Shown here: piece by piece, positions 7,801 to 14,565 of the stretch
Position numbering within the stretch: position 1 is the first letter of the stretch
Layout of the letters: each line of letters opens with the position of its first letter
Source of the DNA: Flavobacteriales bacterium UBA1531
GTDB lineage: Bacteria > Bacteroidota > Bacteroidia > Flavobacteriales_D > Sanyastnellaceae
Reading direction: 5' to 3'
Length of the DNA stretch: 16,968 nt
Assembly: GCA_002323795.1 (NCBI GenBank)
Contig: DCPZ01000097.1
Coordinates: forward strand, 1 to 16,968
Translations under genes and position numbers: made by a program
Notes under the pieces: model-generated
What the model was told of the DNA's origin: nothing
What the model saw: the letters and a program-made list of their open reading frames with translations, nothing else
The model's database searches: none

Positions 7801-8807
7801 TCCGATTCGGAGCCCAAAGAAACTTGATCTTCGATGCGAAATGATTCTACGGGCTCTGTACCATCCAGTTGCAAGAAATACCAAGCTCTCACATTGTAAT
7901 CATTGTTTTGATGAGCCCAATTGAAAACAGAGCCTTCAGGCTTCCACTCATCCGGACCTTCGCCCCAGAAATAGAGGGCATCCTGGGCGCCCCAAACTCC
8001 GTCCTCTTCCCCTTCAAAATCAATTGCCACAGGCATAAGTCCAAGCGGTCGTTCCTTCGAATTATCCGTCGGCAACATTCCACCTCCATTGCCAAAAAGA
8101 CGCAGTTTTCTTGGATCCAAAGTGTCCGGATTAAAACCAGCGGACTGAATCCAATCCTTGTCAATGCGGTATACGCCATCTGTGGGTATCGAGATCCGAA
8201 TGAAATCACCAACCCCAAGAGGACTCGAAATTGGCCAATTTCGAGTCCGTTCGTAAATCGTTTGCTCGACTGCTCCATCAGCATGCTCCAATGCCCCGAG
8301 GGTGAATTGAAATTGCCCCAATTTTTCATAGAGCCCCCTCTCCGAATCATACCGCAGAAGCGGAGTTTGCACTTGAGCGATCATGGAATGCTCGACCTCT
8401 GAAAATGTCCAGTTCAAATCACGCTGCATTTCTCCCTTTTGAAGCAACTGCCTCTGCCGATTTGTAAGGTCTGCTGCGTCAATCACTGCCCAATACGGTT
8501 GCGTCACGAGGTCTTGGGCGCTTGCCCAATCAGCGGGCAACTCCATCTCGAATACCCCCCACGGCACTTCGTCAAGCCAAAACCCATCGACGGGAGCAAA
8601 CTTTCCTACCGGGATCAAGGTGTCCTCACTGGGCATCCACTCCACTTCAAACTGTCCTTCACAAATGAGCGAATTTCCCTCCAGTTGGGCAATAGCGATT
8701 GAAGAAATGACTAGAAAAGAGAACAATGAAGTGCTTCGATTCGTCCATTCAATGGAATGAATCAAAAGCCGATGTAATTTCAGATCAGGCATCTGGTTAT
8801 TGGTCAT
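4851..8807 (-). CDS. porU: Type IX secretion system sortase PorU (C25 gingipain-like peptidase)
   Basis: PorU is the cell-surface sortase that cuts the C-terminal signal from T9SS cargo and attaches the cargo to anionic lipopolysaccharide. I use the ATG at 8807 (1318 residues). A longer TTG-start frame reaches 8870 but would begin upstream of the likely promoter; an ATG at 8792 is also possible. A hydrophobic stretch ending in IAIAQ (about residues 28-41) is the signal peptide. The C25 peptidase region covers about 570-965, with the catalytic His in YIGHGGEKGW (H833) and Cys in MTATCEL (C867). The last 100 residues form a CTD-like fold beginning EVLAFPNPSSSGF, which PorU is known to retain. 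It heads the porU-porV-ispF transcript. It is somewhat long for the family; a short acidic, Cys-containing stretch near 735-755 may be an insert. Confidence 0.93.
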   Translation of the reverse strand: MTNNQMPDLKLHRLLIHSIEWTNRSTSLFSFLVISSIAIAQLEGNSLICEGQFEVEWMPSEDTLIPVGKFAPVDGFWLDEVPWGVFEMELPADWASAQDLVTQPYWAVIDAADLTNRQRQLLQKGEMQRDLNWTFSEVEHSMIAQVQTPLLRYDSERGLYEKLGQFQFTLGALEHADGAVEQTIYERTRNWPISSPLGVGDFIRISIPTDGVYRIDKDWIQSAGFNPDTLDPRKLRLFGNGGGMLPTDNSKERPLGLMPVAIDFEGEEDGVWGAQDALYFWGEGPDEWKPEGSVFNWAHQNNDYNVRAWYFLQLDGTEPVESFRIEDQVSLGSESDTLITTYWSQQFHELELESVNRSGREWFGESFGAVTARTFAFSVPYATAKPGKMEFRVAAQSMGASSSFSLNAGEISANASPSYTSQTSTSNVANLSSGSKMGIMTSGSGLNARIDVDVDFVPAVPGALGWLDYVRIAQECELNMSGPQLNFYADQDAAQEIGEYRLTQPVGLKAVWDITDGNQPVQMILNQSESFSTWKASLDTIRRFVVFSNYGISEPAYNGRVDNFDLHQYERADLVIVTRAQYMEAAQRLATIHADEGLEVLVVTQSSVFDEFSSGSVDPTALKMLMMMLRDRALQGGWDPPRYLQLFGDGTFANRSDLMATPFIVTYQSENSISPTSSYVSDDYFGFLEDQYGEGIGDKMAIGVGRIACSSVDEANAMVDKIEAYLEHPSAQVSAPGCADGAEGDDGRWRNRICFVSDDMDGNGGPTEIEHMQNSDEHAETLAENHFEYDVVKIYLDAYPQESTPGGERYPDAQDAIDRQVQDGALIVNYIGHGGEKGWSHERVLNTTTIQNWSNLESMPLFMTATCELARYDDPEVDSAGEMMVMNPDGGAIAMLTTTRVVFSGSNQQLNRAFYDVALFDTAATTLRLGDIARATKNDPQVSNSSNKRNFTLLGDVALQLNYPEHTVQLTSVPDTLRALDQASVAGHVADETGTLLNDFSGIVHVKVFDKTSQITSLNNDDGPNPHAFEVHRNVLFSGVASVEDGQFNFDFVVPRDIDYSFGQGRISAYAVSDSSDAHGATNSFVIGGVSEDFVEDFDPPQVKLYINDTLFESGGLTDDKPLLLARLYDAGGINSSGVGIGHDIRMILDEESSQSVVLNDFYTSDLNTYQGGTVRYALTNLEDGPHSLRLTAWDVYNNKGTGSIDFVVASNFEAALGEVLAFPNPSSSGFQFSIEHNQVCQEGLMTLEVFSSHGRLVHSAEFPWHVEGFKNDEVRWDARNQSTGSQVAGGVYLFRVSLQAENGSVVQYADQIVVLRP

Positions 8808-8831
8808 GTGCAAATCATTTCGCGAACGAAG

Positions 8832-8864
8832 CAAAGGTCTATCAAAAAATAAATGCAACGCAAA
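8832..8864 (-). promoter_or_regulatory. Candidate promoter of porU
   Basis: On the minus strand a TTTG (8864-8861) is followed after 21 bases by GACCTTTG (8839-8832). This differs from the Bacteroidota pattern TTTG-N19-TAnnTTTG by one base in the -7 element and 2 bases in spacing. It would place the transcript start about 20 bases before the ATG at 8807, and it supports that start over the TTG at 8870. Confidence 0.33.
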
Positions 8865-8939
8865 GGCCAAAACGCTCGTTAAACAATTGTAGTATGCGGC
8901 GCTTTCGTTTTCGCTTAAGACAACAAAACACGGTCTGCA

Positions 8940-8968
8940 TTTGTTTTTTTCTTATTCTTGTAAATTCA
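8940..8968 (+). promoter_or_regulatory. Candidate promoter of the PorP/SprF gene
   Basis: TTTG at 8940-8943 is followed after 17 mostly T bases by TAAATTCA at 8961-8968, an imperfect TAnnTTTG. The transcript would begin about 10 bases before the ATG at 8984. The 176-base gap between the two divergent genes holds this and the porU candidate, and nothing else that I can identify. Confidence 0.3.
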
Positions 8969-8983
8969 TAGTGCCTCCTCTAC

Positions 8984-9982
8984 ATGAAGCAACTCCTGAC
9001 AATACCTGCAATCGCCTTTCTCTTGGCGCTCTTTTTTGTGACCCTCGGCACTGACACAGCCAAGGCACAAGACCCTGAGTTCACTCAATACTTCGCCAAC
9101 CCCCTGTACCTCAATCCTGCATTTGCAGGAACCGCACGTTGCCCGCGCATGACCATGTCATACCGCAATCAATGGCCGGCAATGGCTGGCTCTTTTGTCA
9201 CCACCTCAGCGGCCTACGACCAACATGTGGAAACGCTCTCTGGAGGCCTCGGGCTCATTGTAATGAATGACCAAGCTGGGAGAGGAACACTCAGCACAAC
9301 CACCGCAAGTGGTATTTACAGTTACCAGCAAGCCGTTACCCGCAAGCTCTCCATCAAAGCAGCTATGCAAGTGACGTACATGCAAAAAGCGCTGAATTGG
9401 GACAACCTCAATTTTGGCGATATGATTGATCCGCGGCGCGGCTTCATCTACGAAACTCAAGACAAACCGCGAGGTGGAATGGTTCAGGCAGTTGACTTCA
9501 GCACTGGCATCATGGGCTTCACTGACAAATATTATTTCGGCATGGCTGTTCACCACTTGAATGAGCCAAACGAGTCTCTGGTTGTTGGAACCAGTCGCCT
9601 TCCTATGAAGTACACGATTCACGCCGGGGCCACACTTCCACTTCAACGATCTGTCACTGGAGTTGAAAGCACGATTTCGCCGAATGTTTTCTACCGACGG
9701 CAGGGTGAGTTTCAACAAATGAACATTGGTCTTTATGTCAATAAAGGACCATTGGTTGGTGGAATTTGGTACCGCGGCATCATGTTTACCGACTATAAAG
9801 ACGCATTCATCGTTACACTCGGCATTAAAACGGATGTGGTCCAGTTCGGATACAGCTATGATTTGACAGTATCTCAACTGACCCCAGCAACTGGAGGAGC
9901 CCACGAAGTCAGTATGACAATTCAATTCGACTGCCGCGGCAAACGCTCGAAGTTTAGAACAATAAACTGTCCTTCTTTCTAG
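8984..9982 (+). CDS. PorP/SprF family type IX secretion membrane protein
   Basis: The product is 332 residues with a clear signal peptide (MKQLL, a hydrophobic core, cleavage predicted after AKA at residue 28). The mature protein begins QDPEFTQYFANPLYLNPAFA, the family hallmark of PorP/SprF, and continues with barrel-like amphipathic strands such as the YFGMAVHHLNEPN block. PorP is needed for T9SS function and binds the periplasmic PorE/PorK-N side; SprF proteins assist export of particular adhesins such as SprB. Bacteroidota genomes carry many paralogues, so I cannot say which role this copy has and give no symbol. It is divergent from porU and 53 bases upstream of gldJ on the same strand, so it is likely co-transcribed with gldJ. 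It stands alone here, without an adhesin gene next to it. Confidence 0.88.
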   Translation: MKQLLTIPAIAFLLALFFVTLGTDTAKAQDPEFTQYFANPLYLNPAFAGTARCPRMTMSYRNQWPAMAGSFVTTSAAYDQHVETLSGGLGLIVMNDQAGRGTLSTTTASGIYSYQQAVTRKLSIKAAMQVTYMQKALNWDNLNFGDMIDPRRGFIYETQDKPRGGMVQAVDFSTGIMGFTDKYYFGMAVHHLNEPNESLVVGTSRLPMKYTIHAGATLPLQRSVTGVESTISPNVFYRRQGEFQQMNIGLYVNKGPLVGGIWYRGIMFTDYKDAFIVTLGIKTDVVQFGYSYDLTVSQLTPATGGAHEVSMTIQFDCRGKRSKFRTINCPSF

Positions 9983-10035
9983 TTGAATAGAACCTGCACG
10001 CTGCCGACCTGTCGGCGTTACACCCCTCAATCTGC

Positions 10036-11799
10036 ATGAAACCCATTGAAATCAACACAAACATGAACTGGAGGTTATCGACTTTCACGGTCATCGCATT
10101 GGCAACGCTCATTTCAGGATGTTCAGGAGAACGATCTGGAGCAACTGGCTGGGCCTATAACTCCTCGCAAAACGGAGGCTTTGAACGTCAACCGTTTTTT
10201 GAACAGGAAACTGCCCCTGGCCTCGTATTCATCGAAGGTGGAACCTTCACGATGGGTCAAGTCGAAGAAGACTTGTCTATGGAATGGGACAACATTCCAC
10301 GCCGGGTGACGGTGTCTTCATTCTACATGGATGAAACAGAAGTCACAAATTCATTTTGGCTGGAATATCTGTTTTGGCTCCAGCGTGTATACGGCGACTC
10401 ATATCCCGAAGTGGTAGACCGCGCTCTCCCCGATACTTTGGTCTGGCGTGAAAAACTCAGTTTCAATGAACCCTTCGTTGACTACTACCTGCGACATCCT
10501 GCCTACCGAGATTATCCTGTGGTCGGCATTTCCTGGACCCAAGCAAACAACTTCTGCAAGTGGCGATCGGATCGAGTCAACGAGCAACTCCTTGTTCGAG
10601 AAGGTTTGATTGCACACAATCCAGACGGTCAGATGGATGAAGATCACTTCACGACTGCTGCATATATGAACGGACAATACCAAGGAGAGCCTGTAGCTGA
10701 AGGTTTGACCGATTACCGCCCAAATTCTTCAGGCTACAGGAATGTCAAGTTTGAAGATGGTCTGTTTCAACCAGCATATCGTCTGCCCACAGAAGCAGAA
10801 TGGGAATTCGCAGCGTTGGGCTTAATTGGAAATAGTTATGCGGAACTGATCACTGATCGACGAACGTATCCATGGGACGGCCACTACACCAGAGATGACA
10901 ATAGCCGTTCCGGCTCATATGGAAGCATGAATGCCAATTTCTCACGTGGAAGAGGCGACTACATGGGTGTCGCTGGCAATCTCAATGATGGTGCGGCGGC
11001 CACTACCGCTGTGTATCAATATGCACCAAACGACTACGGTTTGTACAATATGGCTGGCAATGTAAATGAATGGGTAATGGATGTTTACCGTCCATATAAT
11101 TCAGTAGACGCAGAAGAGTTTCGACCATTCCGAGGAAATGTTTTTCAAACGACTGAGCTCAATTCAGAAGGAGTGGTTGCTGACAAAATCGATTACGTCA
11201 TCTATGACGTTTCCGGCTTGGAGTCAGACCTCCGAAACTATCAAAATGCTGCTGCCAAGAACTTCATTGACGAGGAGGCAAATCTCGTCGAAAACATCTT
11301 CTCATCACTTCAGGCTGCAAAAGATGAAAGCAAGTTGAAGAACAGGGAAGAGGCCATGGAAATGCTGGCAGAAGCCAAAGAAATCATCGTGGACAGCGAG
11401 TTACTCATAGCCCCAGATTTATTGGACATCTTCGTAGATAACATCCAATCAGCACCAGGTGAACTTGTAAAGCGGAACATGACCGTTGAAGAGAGCTTGG
11501 GCCGGGACAATTACAGAGAAGCCGATAACATCGACTACAAAGATGGTGACTTCCAATCCAGCATTTACTACGGGGACGATGGCTTCAAACAAGAGGGTAA
11601 CCGGATGTACGGATACGGAAAAACATCCCTCATTAACAACCAATCCCGCGTTTACAAAGGAGGCGGATGGAACGATCGCAGCTACTACTTGAGCCCTGGA
11701 ACCCGACGTTTCTTGGATGAAAACAAAAGCTCGGCAGCCATTGGATTCCGTTGTGCGATGGACCGAATGGGATCGCAAACGATGAATTCGCCTCGTTAA
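10036..11799 (+). CDS. gldJ: Gliding motility lipoprotein GldJ
   Basis: GldJ is an outer-membrane lipoprotein of the gliding/T9SS machinery; in Flavobacterium johnsoniae it supports GldK stability and movement of surface adhesins. The 587-residue product has a lipoprotein signal with lipobox ISGC (acylated Cys29). The second ATG at 10063 would shorten the n-region and is a good alternative start. GldJ marks follow: ATGWAYNSSQNGGF (36-49) and a long formylglycine-generating-enzyme/sulfatase-modifying fold from about 62 to 575, with FIEGGTFTMG (65-74), DETEVTN (99-105), RLPTEAEWEFAA (249-260), MAGNVNEWV (339-347), VYKGGGWNDRSY (539-550) and IGFRCAMDR (569-577). Residues about 395-480 are a charged, helix-like stretch that appears to be inserted in the fold. 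It is probably transcribed with the PorP/SprF gene and ends before a strong terminator. Confidence 0.92.
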   Translation: MKPIEINTNMNWRLSTFTVIALATLISGCSGERSGATGWAYNSSQNGGFERQPFFEQETAPGLVFIEGGTFTMGQVEEDLSMEWDNIPRRVTVSSFYMDETEVTNSFWLEYLFWLQRVYGDSYPEVVDRALPDTLVWREKLSFNEPFVDYYLRHPAYRDYPVVGISWTQANNFCKWRSDRVNEQLLVREGLIAHNPDGQMDEDHFTTAAYMNGQYQGEPVAEGLTDYRPNSSGYRNVKFEDGLFQPAYRLPTEAEWEFAALGLIGNSYAELITDRRTYPWDGHYTRDDNSRSGSYGSMNANFSRGRGDYMGVAGNLNDGAAATTAVYQYAPNDYGLYNMAGNVNEWVMDVYRPYNSVDAEEFRPFRGNVFQTTELNSEGVVADKIDYVIYDVSGLESDLRNYQNAAAKNFIDEEANLVENIFSSLQAAKDESKLKNREEAMEMLAEAKEIIVDSELLIAPDLLDIFVDNIQSAPGELVKRNMTVEESLGRDNYREADNIDYKDGDFQSSIYYGDDGFKQEGNRMYGYGKTSLINNQSRVYKGGGWNDRSYYLSPGTRRFLDENKSSAAIGFRCAMDRMGSQTMNSPR

Positions 11800-11814
11800 G
11801 AATCAAATTACAGG

Positions 11815-11848
11815 AAAAAGCCCCGAAGTGATTCGGGGCTTTTTTTTT
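11815..11848 (+). terminator. Rho-independent terminator of gldJ
   Basis: A perfect 13-base-pair stem (11815-11827 with 11832-11844) closes on a GTGA loop, a GNRA-type tetraloop, and is followed by a run of nine T (11840-11848, the first part lying within the stem). It begins 16 bases after the gldJ stop. It separates the secretion/gliding transcript from murF. Confidence 0.93.
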
Positions 11849-11853
11849 GCCTC

Positions 11854-11884
11854 TTGTTCCAATTCGCAACATGAACTAATTTCG
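11854..11884 (+). promoter_or_regulatory. Weak candidate promoter of murF
   Basis: TTG at 11854-11856 is followed after 20 bases by TAATTTCG at 11877-11884, one base from TAnnTTTG. The start codon is only 5 bases further on, so the message would have almost no leader. The preceding terminator means murF needs its own promoter, but the match is imperfect. Confidence 0.27.
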
Positions 11885-11889
11885 AGCCC

Positions 11890-13236
11890 ATGTCATTGTC
11901 AGATGATTTCTCGGGGTTTTCATTGATTCAAAACGCATTCGCATCTTCAACAGGTGTCACTACCGATACGCGCACAGCGAATGAAGGAAAGCTTTTCTTC
12001 GCATTGAAAGGGGACAATTTCGATGGGAATCGATACGCAAAAAAAGCCTTGGAACAAGGATGCATTGGCGCAATTGTCGACGATCCAGCAATGGCCCAAG
12101 AACTCAATGGAGTAATACTTGTTGATGATGTCCTTTCAGCACTTCAGTCCCTCGCGAGGTGGCATCGTAGAAAATGGAAATGCCCCGTCATTGGCCTCAC
12201 GGGCAGCAATGGGAAAACGACGACCAAAGAGTTGCTGAAAGCCGTGTGCAAAAGCCGGTTCCCAGGCGTCCAAGCGACCTTGGGAAATCTAAACAATGAA
12301 ATTGGCGTGCCCCTCACTTTACTCAGTGCTGGAGCGAATCCTGACTTTGTCATCGTAGAAATGGGAGCCAATGCACAAAAGGAAATTTCATTGCTTGCAC
12401 AAATCGCAGAACCCACTCATGGCATCATCACCAACATAGGTCGAGCGCATCTAGAAGGTTTTGGAGGAGTTCAAGGAGTGATTCAAGGAAAGCGCGAGCT
12501 GTTCGATTTTTTTCGCGCAGAAGGCACCAAAACGAAGGAAGGTGCAACGGTATTTGTAAATGCGATGCATCCGATATTGCTAGAGATTTCGCACTCCCTA
12601 CCTCGTGCATTGTTCGGTACACAGAAACATCCACCCTTTGTCTCACAGGTACATGATGATTTTACGATGTCTTGGACGGATTTGACCGGAGCTGAGCACG
12701 GTCCAATGCACTGTCAAATTTCCGGTGCTCACAACTTTGAAAACATGATGACTGCCGCCTCGGTCGGATTATATTTTGGTGTTTCAGCAGAGGCCTGCAG
12801 CAAAGCTATAGCCGGCTATACACCTGACAACAATCGTTCGCAGTGGATAAAGACAGATCGAAATGATGTACTGCTAGACGCTTACAACGCAAATCCTAGC
12901 AGCATGGAGTCAGCCCTGACTTTTTTCGAAGGAATCGCAAAAAATGCGACTGACTCAGACGCATTCGTGGCAATATTGGGAGACATGGGTGAATTGGGGG
13001 ATTATGGAACTGCAGCGCACAAAGAAATTTTAGACCTCGCAGTCCAAAAAGGAATCAAAGTCATCACTGTTGGCTCTCTATTCCATGAATCCGCCAAAAC
13101 ACATTCCAGTGTCGCCTCGTTCATGTCCACGGCTGAACTGACAGAGCATTTGCGCAGAAGCCCTTTGAAAGGAAATAAAGTACTCCTGAAGGGATCTCGT
13201 TACATTGCCTTAGAAAGCGCGTTAAATGCTTTGTAA
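11890..13236 (+). CDS. murF: UDP-N-acetylmuramoyl-tripeptide--D-alanyl-D-alanine ligase
   Basis: MurF is the cytoplasmic ATP-dependent ligase that adds D-Ala-D-Ala to UDP-MurNAc-tripeptide, the last soluble step of peptidoglycan precursor synthesis. The 448-residue length is typical. The N-terminal substrate domain contains TTDTRTANEGKLFFAL (24-39). The ATP-binding loop is GLTGSNGKTTTKE (102-114), followed by GNLNNEIGVP (132-141), VEMGAN (156-161), TNIGRAHLEGFG (181-192), the SGAHNFEN block (278-285) and DAYNANPSSM (330-339) of the C-terminal domain. These together distinguish MurF from MurC, D and E. It follows the gldJ terminator and lies 54 bases upstream of tyrS. The cell-wall link to the neighbouring secretion genes is probably coincidental. 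Confidence 0.96.
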   Translation: MSLSDDFSGFSLIQNAFASSTGVTTDTRTANEGKLFFALKGDNFDGNRYAKKALEQGCIGAIVDDPAMAQELNGVILVDDVLSALQSLARWHRRKWKCPVIGLTGSNGKTTTKELLKAVCKSRFPGVQATLGNLNNEIGVPLTLLSAGANPDFVIVEMGANAQKEISLLAQIAEPTHGIITNIGRAHLEGFGGVQGVIQGKRELFDFFRAEGTKTKEGATVFVNAMHPILLEISHSLPRALFGTQKHPPFVSQVHDDFTMSWTDLTGAEHGPMHCQISGAHNFENMMTAASVGLYFGVSAEACSKAIAGYTPDNNRSQWIKTDRNDVLLDAYNANPSSMESALTFFEGIAKNATDSDAFVAILGDMGELGDYGTAAHKEILDLAVQKGIKVITVGSLFHESAKTHSSVASFMSTAELTEHLRRSPLKGNKVLLKGSRYIALESALNAL

Positions 13237-13276
13237 GCGTTTCTGATTGCCTTCACAAATCCAATGATTGAGGTGC

Positions 13277-13284
13277 TATCTTTG
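13277..13284 (+). promoter_or_regulatory. -7 promoter element (TATCTTTG) immediately before tyrS
   Basis: TATCTTTG is an exact match to the Bacteroidota -7 consensus TAnnTTTG and ends 6 bases before the tyrS ATG. If used as in other members of the phylum, the transcript would start about 0-3 bases before the start codon. No clear -33 TTTG lies at the standard distance. Confidence 0.5.
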
Positions 13285-13290
13285 TAGTCC

Positions 13291-14562
13291 ATGGACTTTA
13301 TCAATGAACTGCGTTGGCGGGGGATGTTGCATGACATGACGCCTGGCCTGGAAGAAGCCCTCACAAAAGGCAATGTCACCGGCTATGTGGGATTTGACCC
13401 CACGGCAGACTCCCTGCACATTGGGAATTTGGTGCCCGTGATGCTGCTGGTTCACTGGCAGCGAGCTGGAAATAACCCCATCGCCTTGGTCGGAGGAGCG
13501 ACCGGGATGGTGGGAGATCCAAGTGGCAAAAGTGCCGAGCGGCAATTGCTTGACATGGAATCCATTCAACACAATCTCAACTGCCAGAAGGCGCAACTCG
13601 AATCCTTCTTGAATTTTAATGGGGAGCATGCTGCGCGCGTGGTCAACAATGCTGACTGGTTCAAAGAATTTACCTTCCTAGACTTCATTCGAAGCGTTGG
13701 AAAACACATTACGGTAAATTACATGACGTCAAAAGACAGCGTCAAGAAACGCCTGGAGTCCGGTATGAGCTTTACAGAATTCAGCTATCAATTGGTGCAA
13801 GGCTATGACTTCTATCATCTTTGGAAAAACGAAAACTGCTCGGTCCAACTGGGAGGGTCCGATCAATGGGGAAACATTACAACCGGAACTGAATTGATTC
13901 GGCGCATGGGCGGTGGCCACGCGTTTGCCCTTACAGCTCCGCTCATCACCAAAGCCGATGGCTCAAAGTTCGGCAAGTCCGAAGGCGGCAATGTTTGGAT
14001 TGACAAGACCAAAACGTCGGCATACAAATTTTACCAGTATTGGATCAATGCCGGAGACCAAGAGGTGAGTAAGTACATCCGTATTTTCACGCTCAAAAGC
14101 CAAGAAGAAATCGAAGAGCTCGAGGTGCAGCATGCCGCAGATCCTGGTCAACGAATTTTGCAAAAGGAACTTGCTGCGGACATCACCGAACGCGTTCACA
14201 GCAAAGCTGATCTCGAAACCGCCATTGCCGCATCTAACCTACTCTTTGGTAAGTCCAGTAAAGAGGCAATTGAAGCTCTCCCCGAAGCTGAATTTCTCAG
14301 TGTTTTCGAGGGCGTTCCAAGCGCTGTAGTAGATCCTAACGTATTGGCAACTGGAATTTCAATCATCGACTTCCTATCGGATACGACTGGATTTCTGAAC
14401 TCAAAAGGAGAGGCTCGTCGAGCGGTCAAGGAAAATTCCATCAGCATAAACAAGACCAAGGTCAGCGAAGGTTATTCCGTCTCACCGGCAGATCTCATTG
14501 GCGGTAAACACATTCTGGTTCAGCGCGGAAAGAAAAATTACTTCTTGGTCAGCTGCAGCTGA
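13291..14562 (+). CDS. tyrS: Tyrosyl-tRNA synthetase
   Basis: This class I synthetase charges tRNA-Tyr in the cytoplasm. The 423-residue product has the GYVGFDPTADSLHIGN segment (31-46), with HIGN as the HIGH signature, and KFGKS (226-230) as the KMSKS signature. The tyrosine pocket blocks SYQLVQGYDF (165-174) and GGSDQWGNIT (188-197) are intact. The C-terminal portion from about residue 355, including GEARRAVKENSISINKTKV, is an S4-type RNA-binding domain. The KFGKS variant puts it in the TyrRS group common in bacteria. The gene is convergent with the LuxE-like gene; the two stop codons are 3 bases apart, leaving no room for a terminator between them. Confidence 0.97.
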   Translation: MDFINELRWRGMLHDMTPGLEEALTKGNVTGYVGFDPTADSLHIGNLVPVMLLVHWQRAGNNPIALVGGATGMVGDPSGKSAERQLLDMESIQHNLNCQKAQLESFLNFNGEHAARVVNNADWFKEFTFLDFIRSVGKHITVNYMTSKDSVKKRLESGMSFTEFSYQLVQGYDFYHLWKNENCSVQLGGSDQWGNITTGTELIRRMGGGHAFALTAPLITKADGSKFGKSEGGNVWIDKTKTSAYKFYQYWINAGDQEVSKYIRIFTLKSQEEIEELEVQHAADPGQRILQKELAADITERVHSKADLETAIAASNLLFGKSSKEAIEALPEAEFLSVFEGVPSAVVDPNVLATGISIIDFLSDTTGFLNSKGEARRAVKENSISINKTKVSEGYSVSPADLIGGKHILVQRGKKNYFLVSCS

Positions 14563-14565
14563 GGG

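Noticed and set aside
8808..8870. Longer porU start (TTG at 8870)
   Set aside because: The extra residues are not signal-like, the codon is not ATG, and the most likely promoter falls inside this stretch, so the ATG at 8807 is preferred.
10003..10016. Perfect hairpin-like GCCGAC-CT-GTCGGC in the gap before gldJ
   Set aside because: The stem is short, a two-base loop must open to four, and there is no T run. It could weakly affect gldJ expression but is not distinguishable from chance.
9206..10030. 274-codon open frame on the minus strand opposite the PorP/SprF gene
   Set aside because: It lies antisense to a gene with clear family motifs and signal peptide, its product has no recognisable domain and an irregular Cys-rich composition, and it extends over the gldJ leader. 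It looks like a by-product of codon bias.
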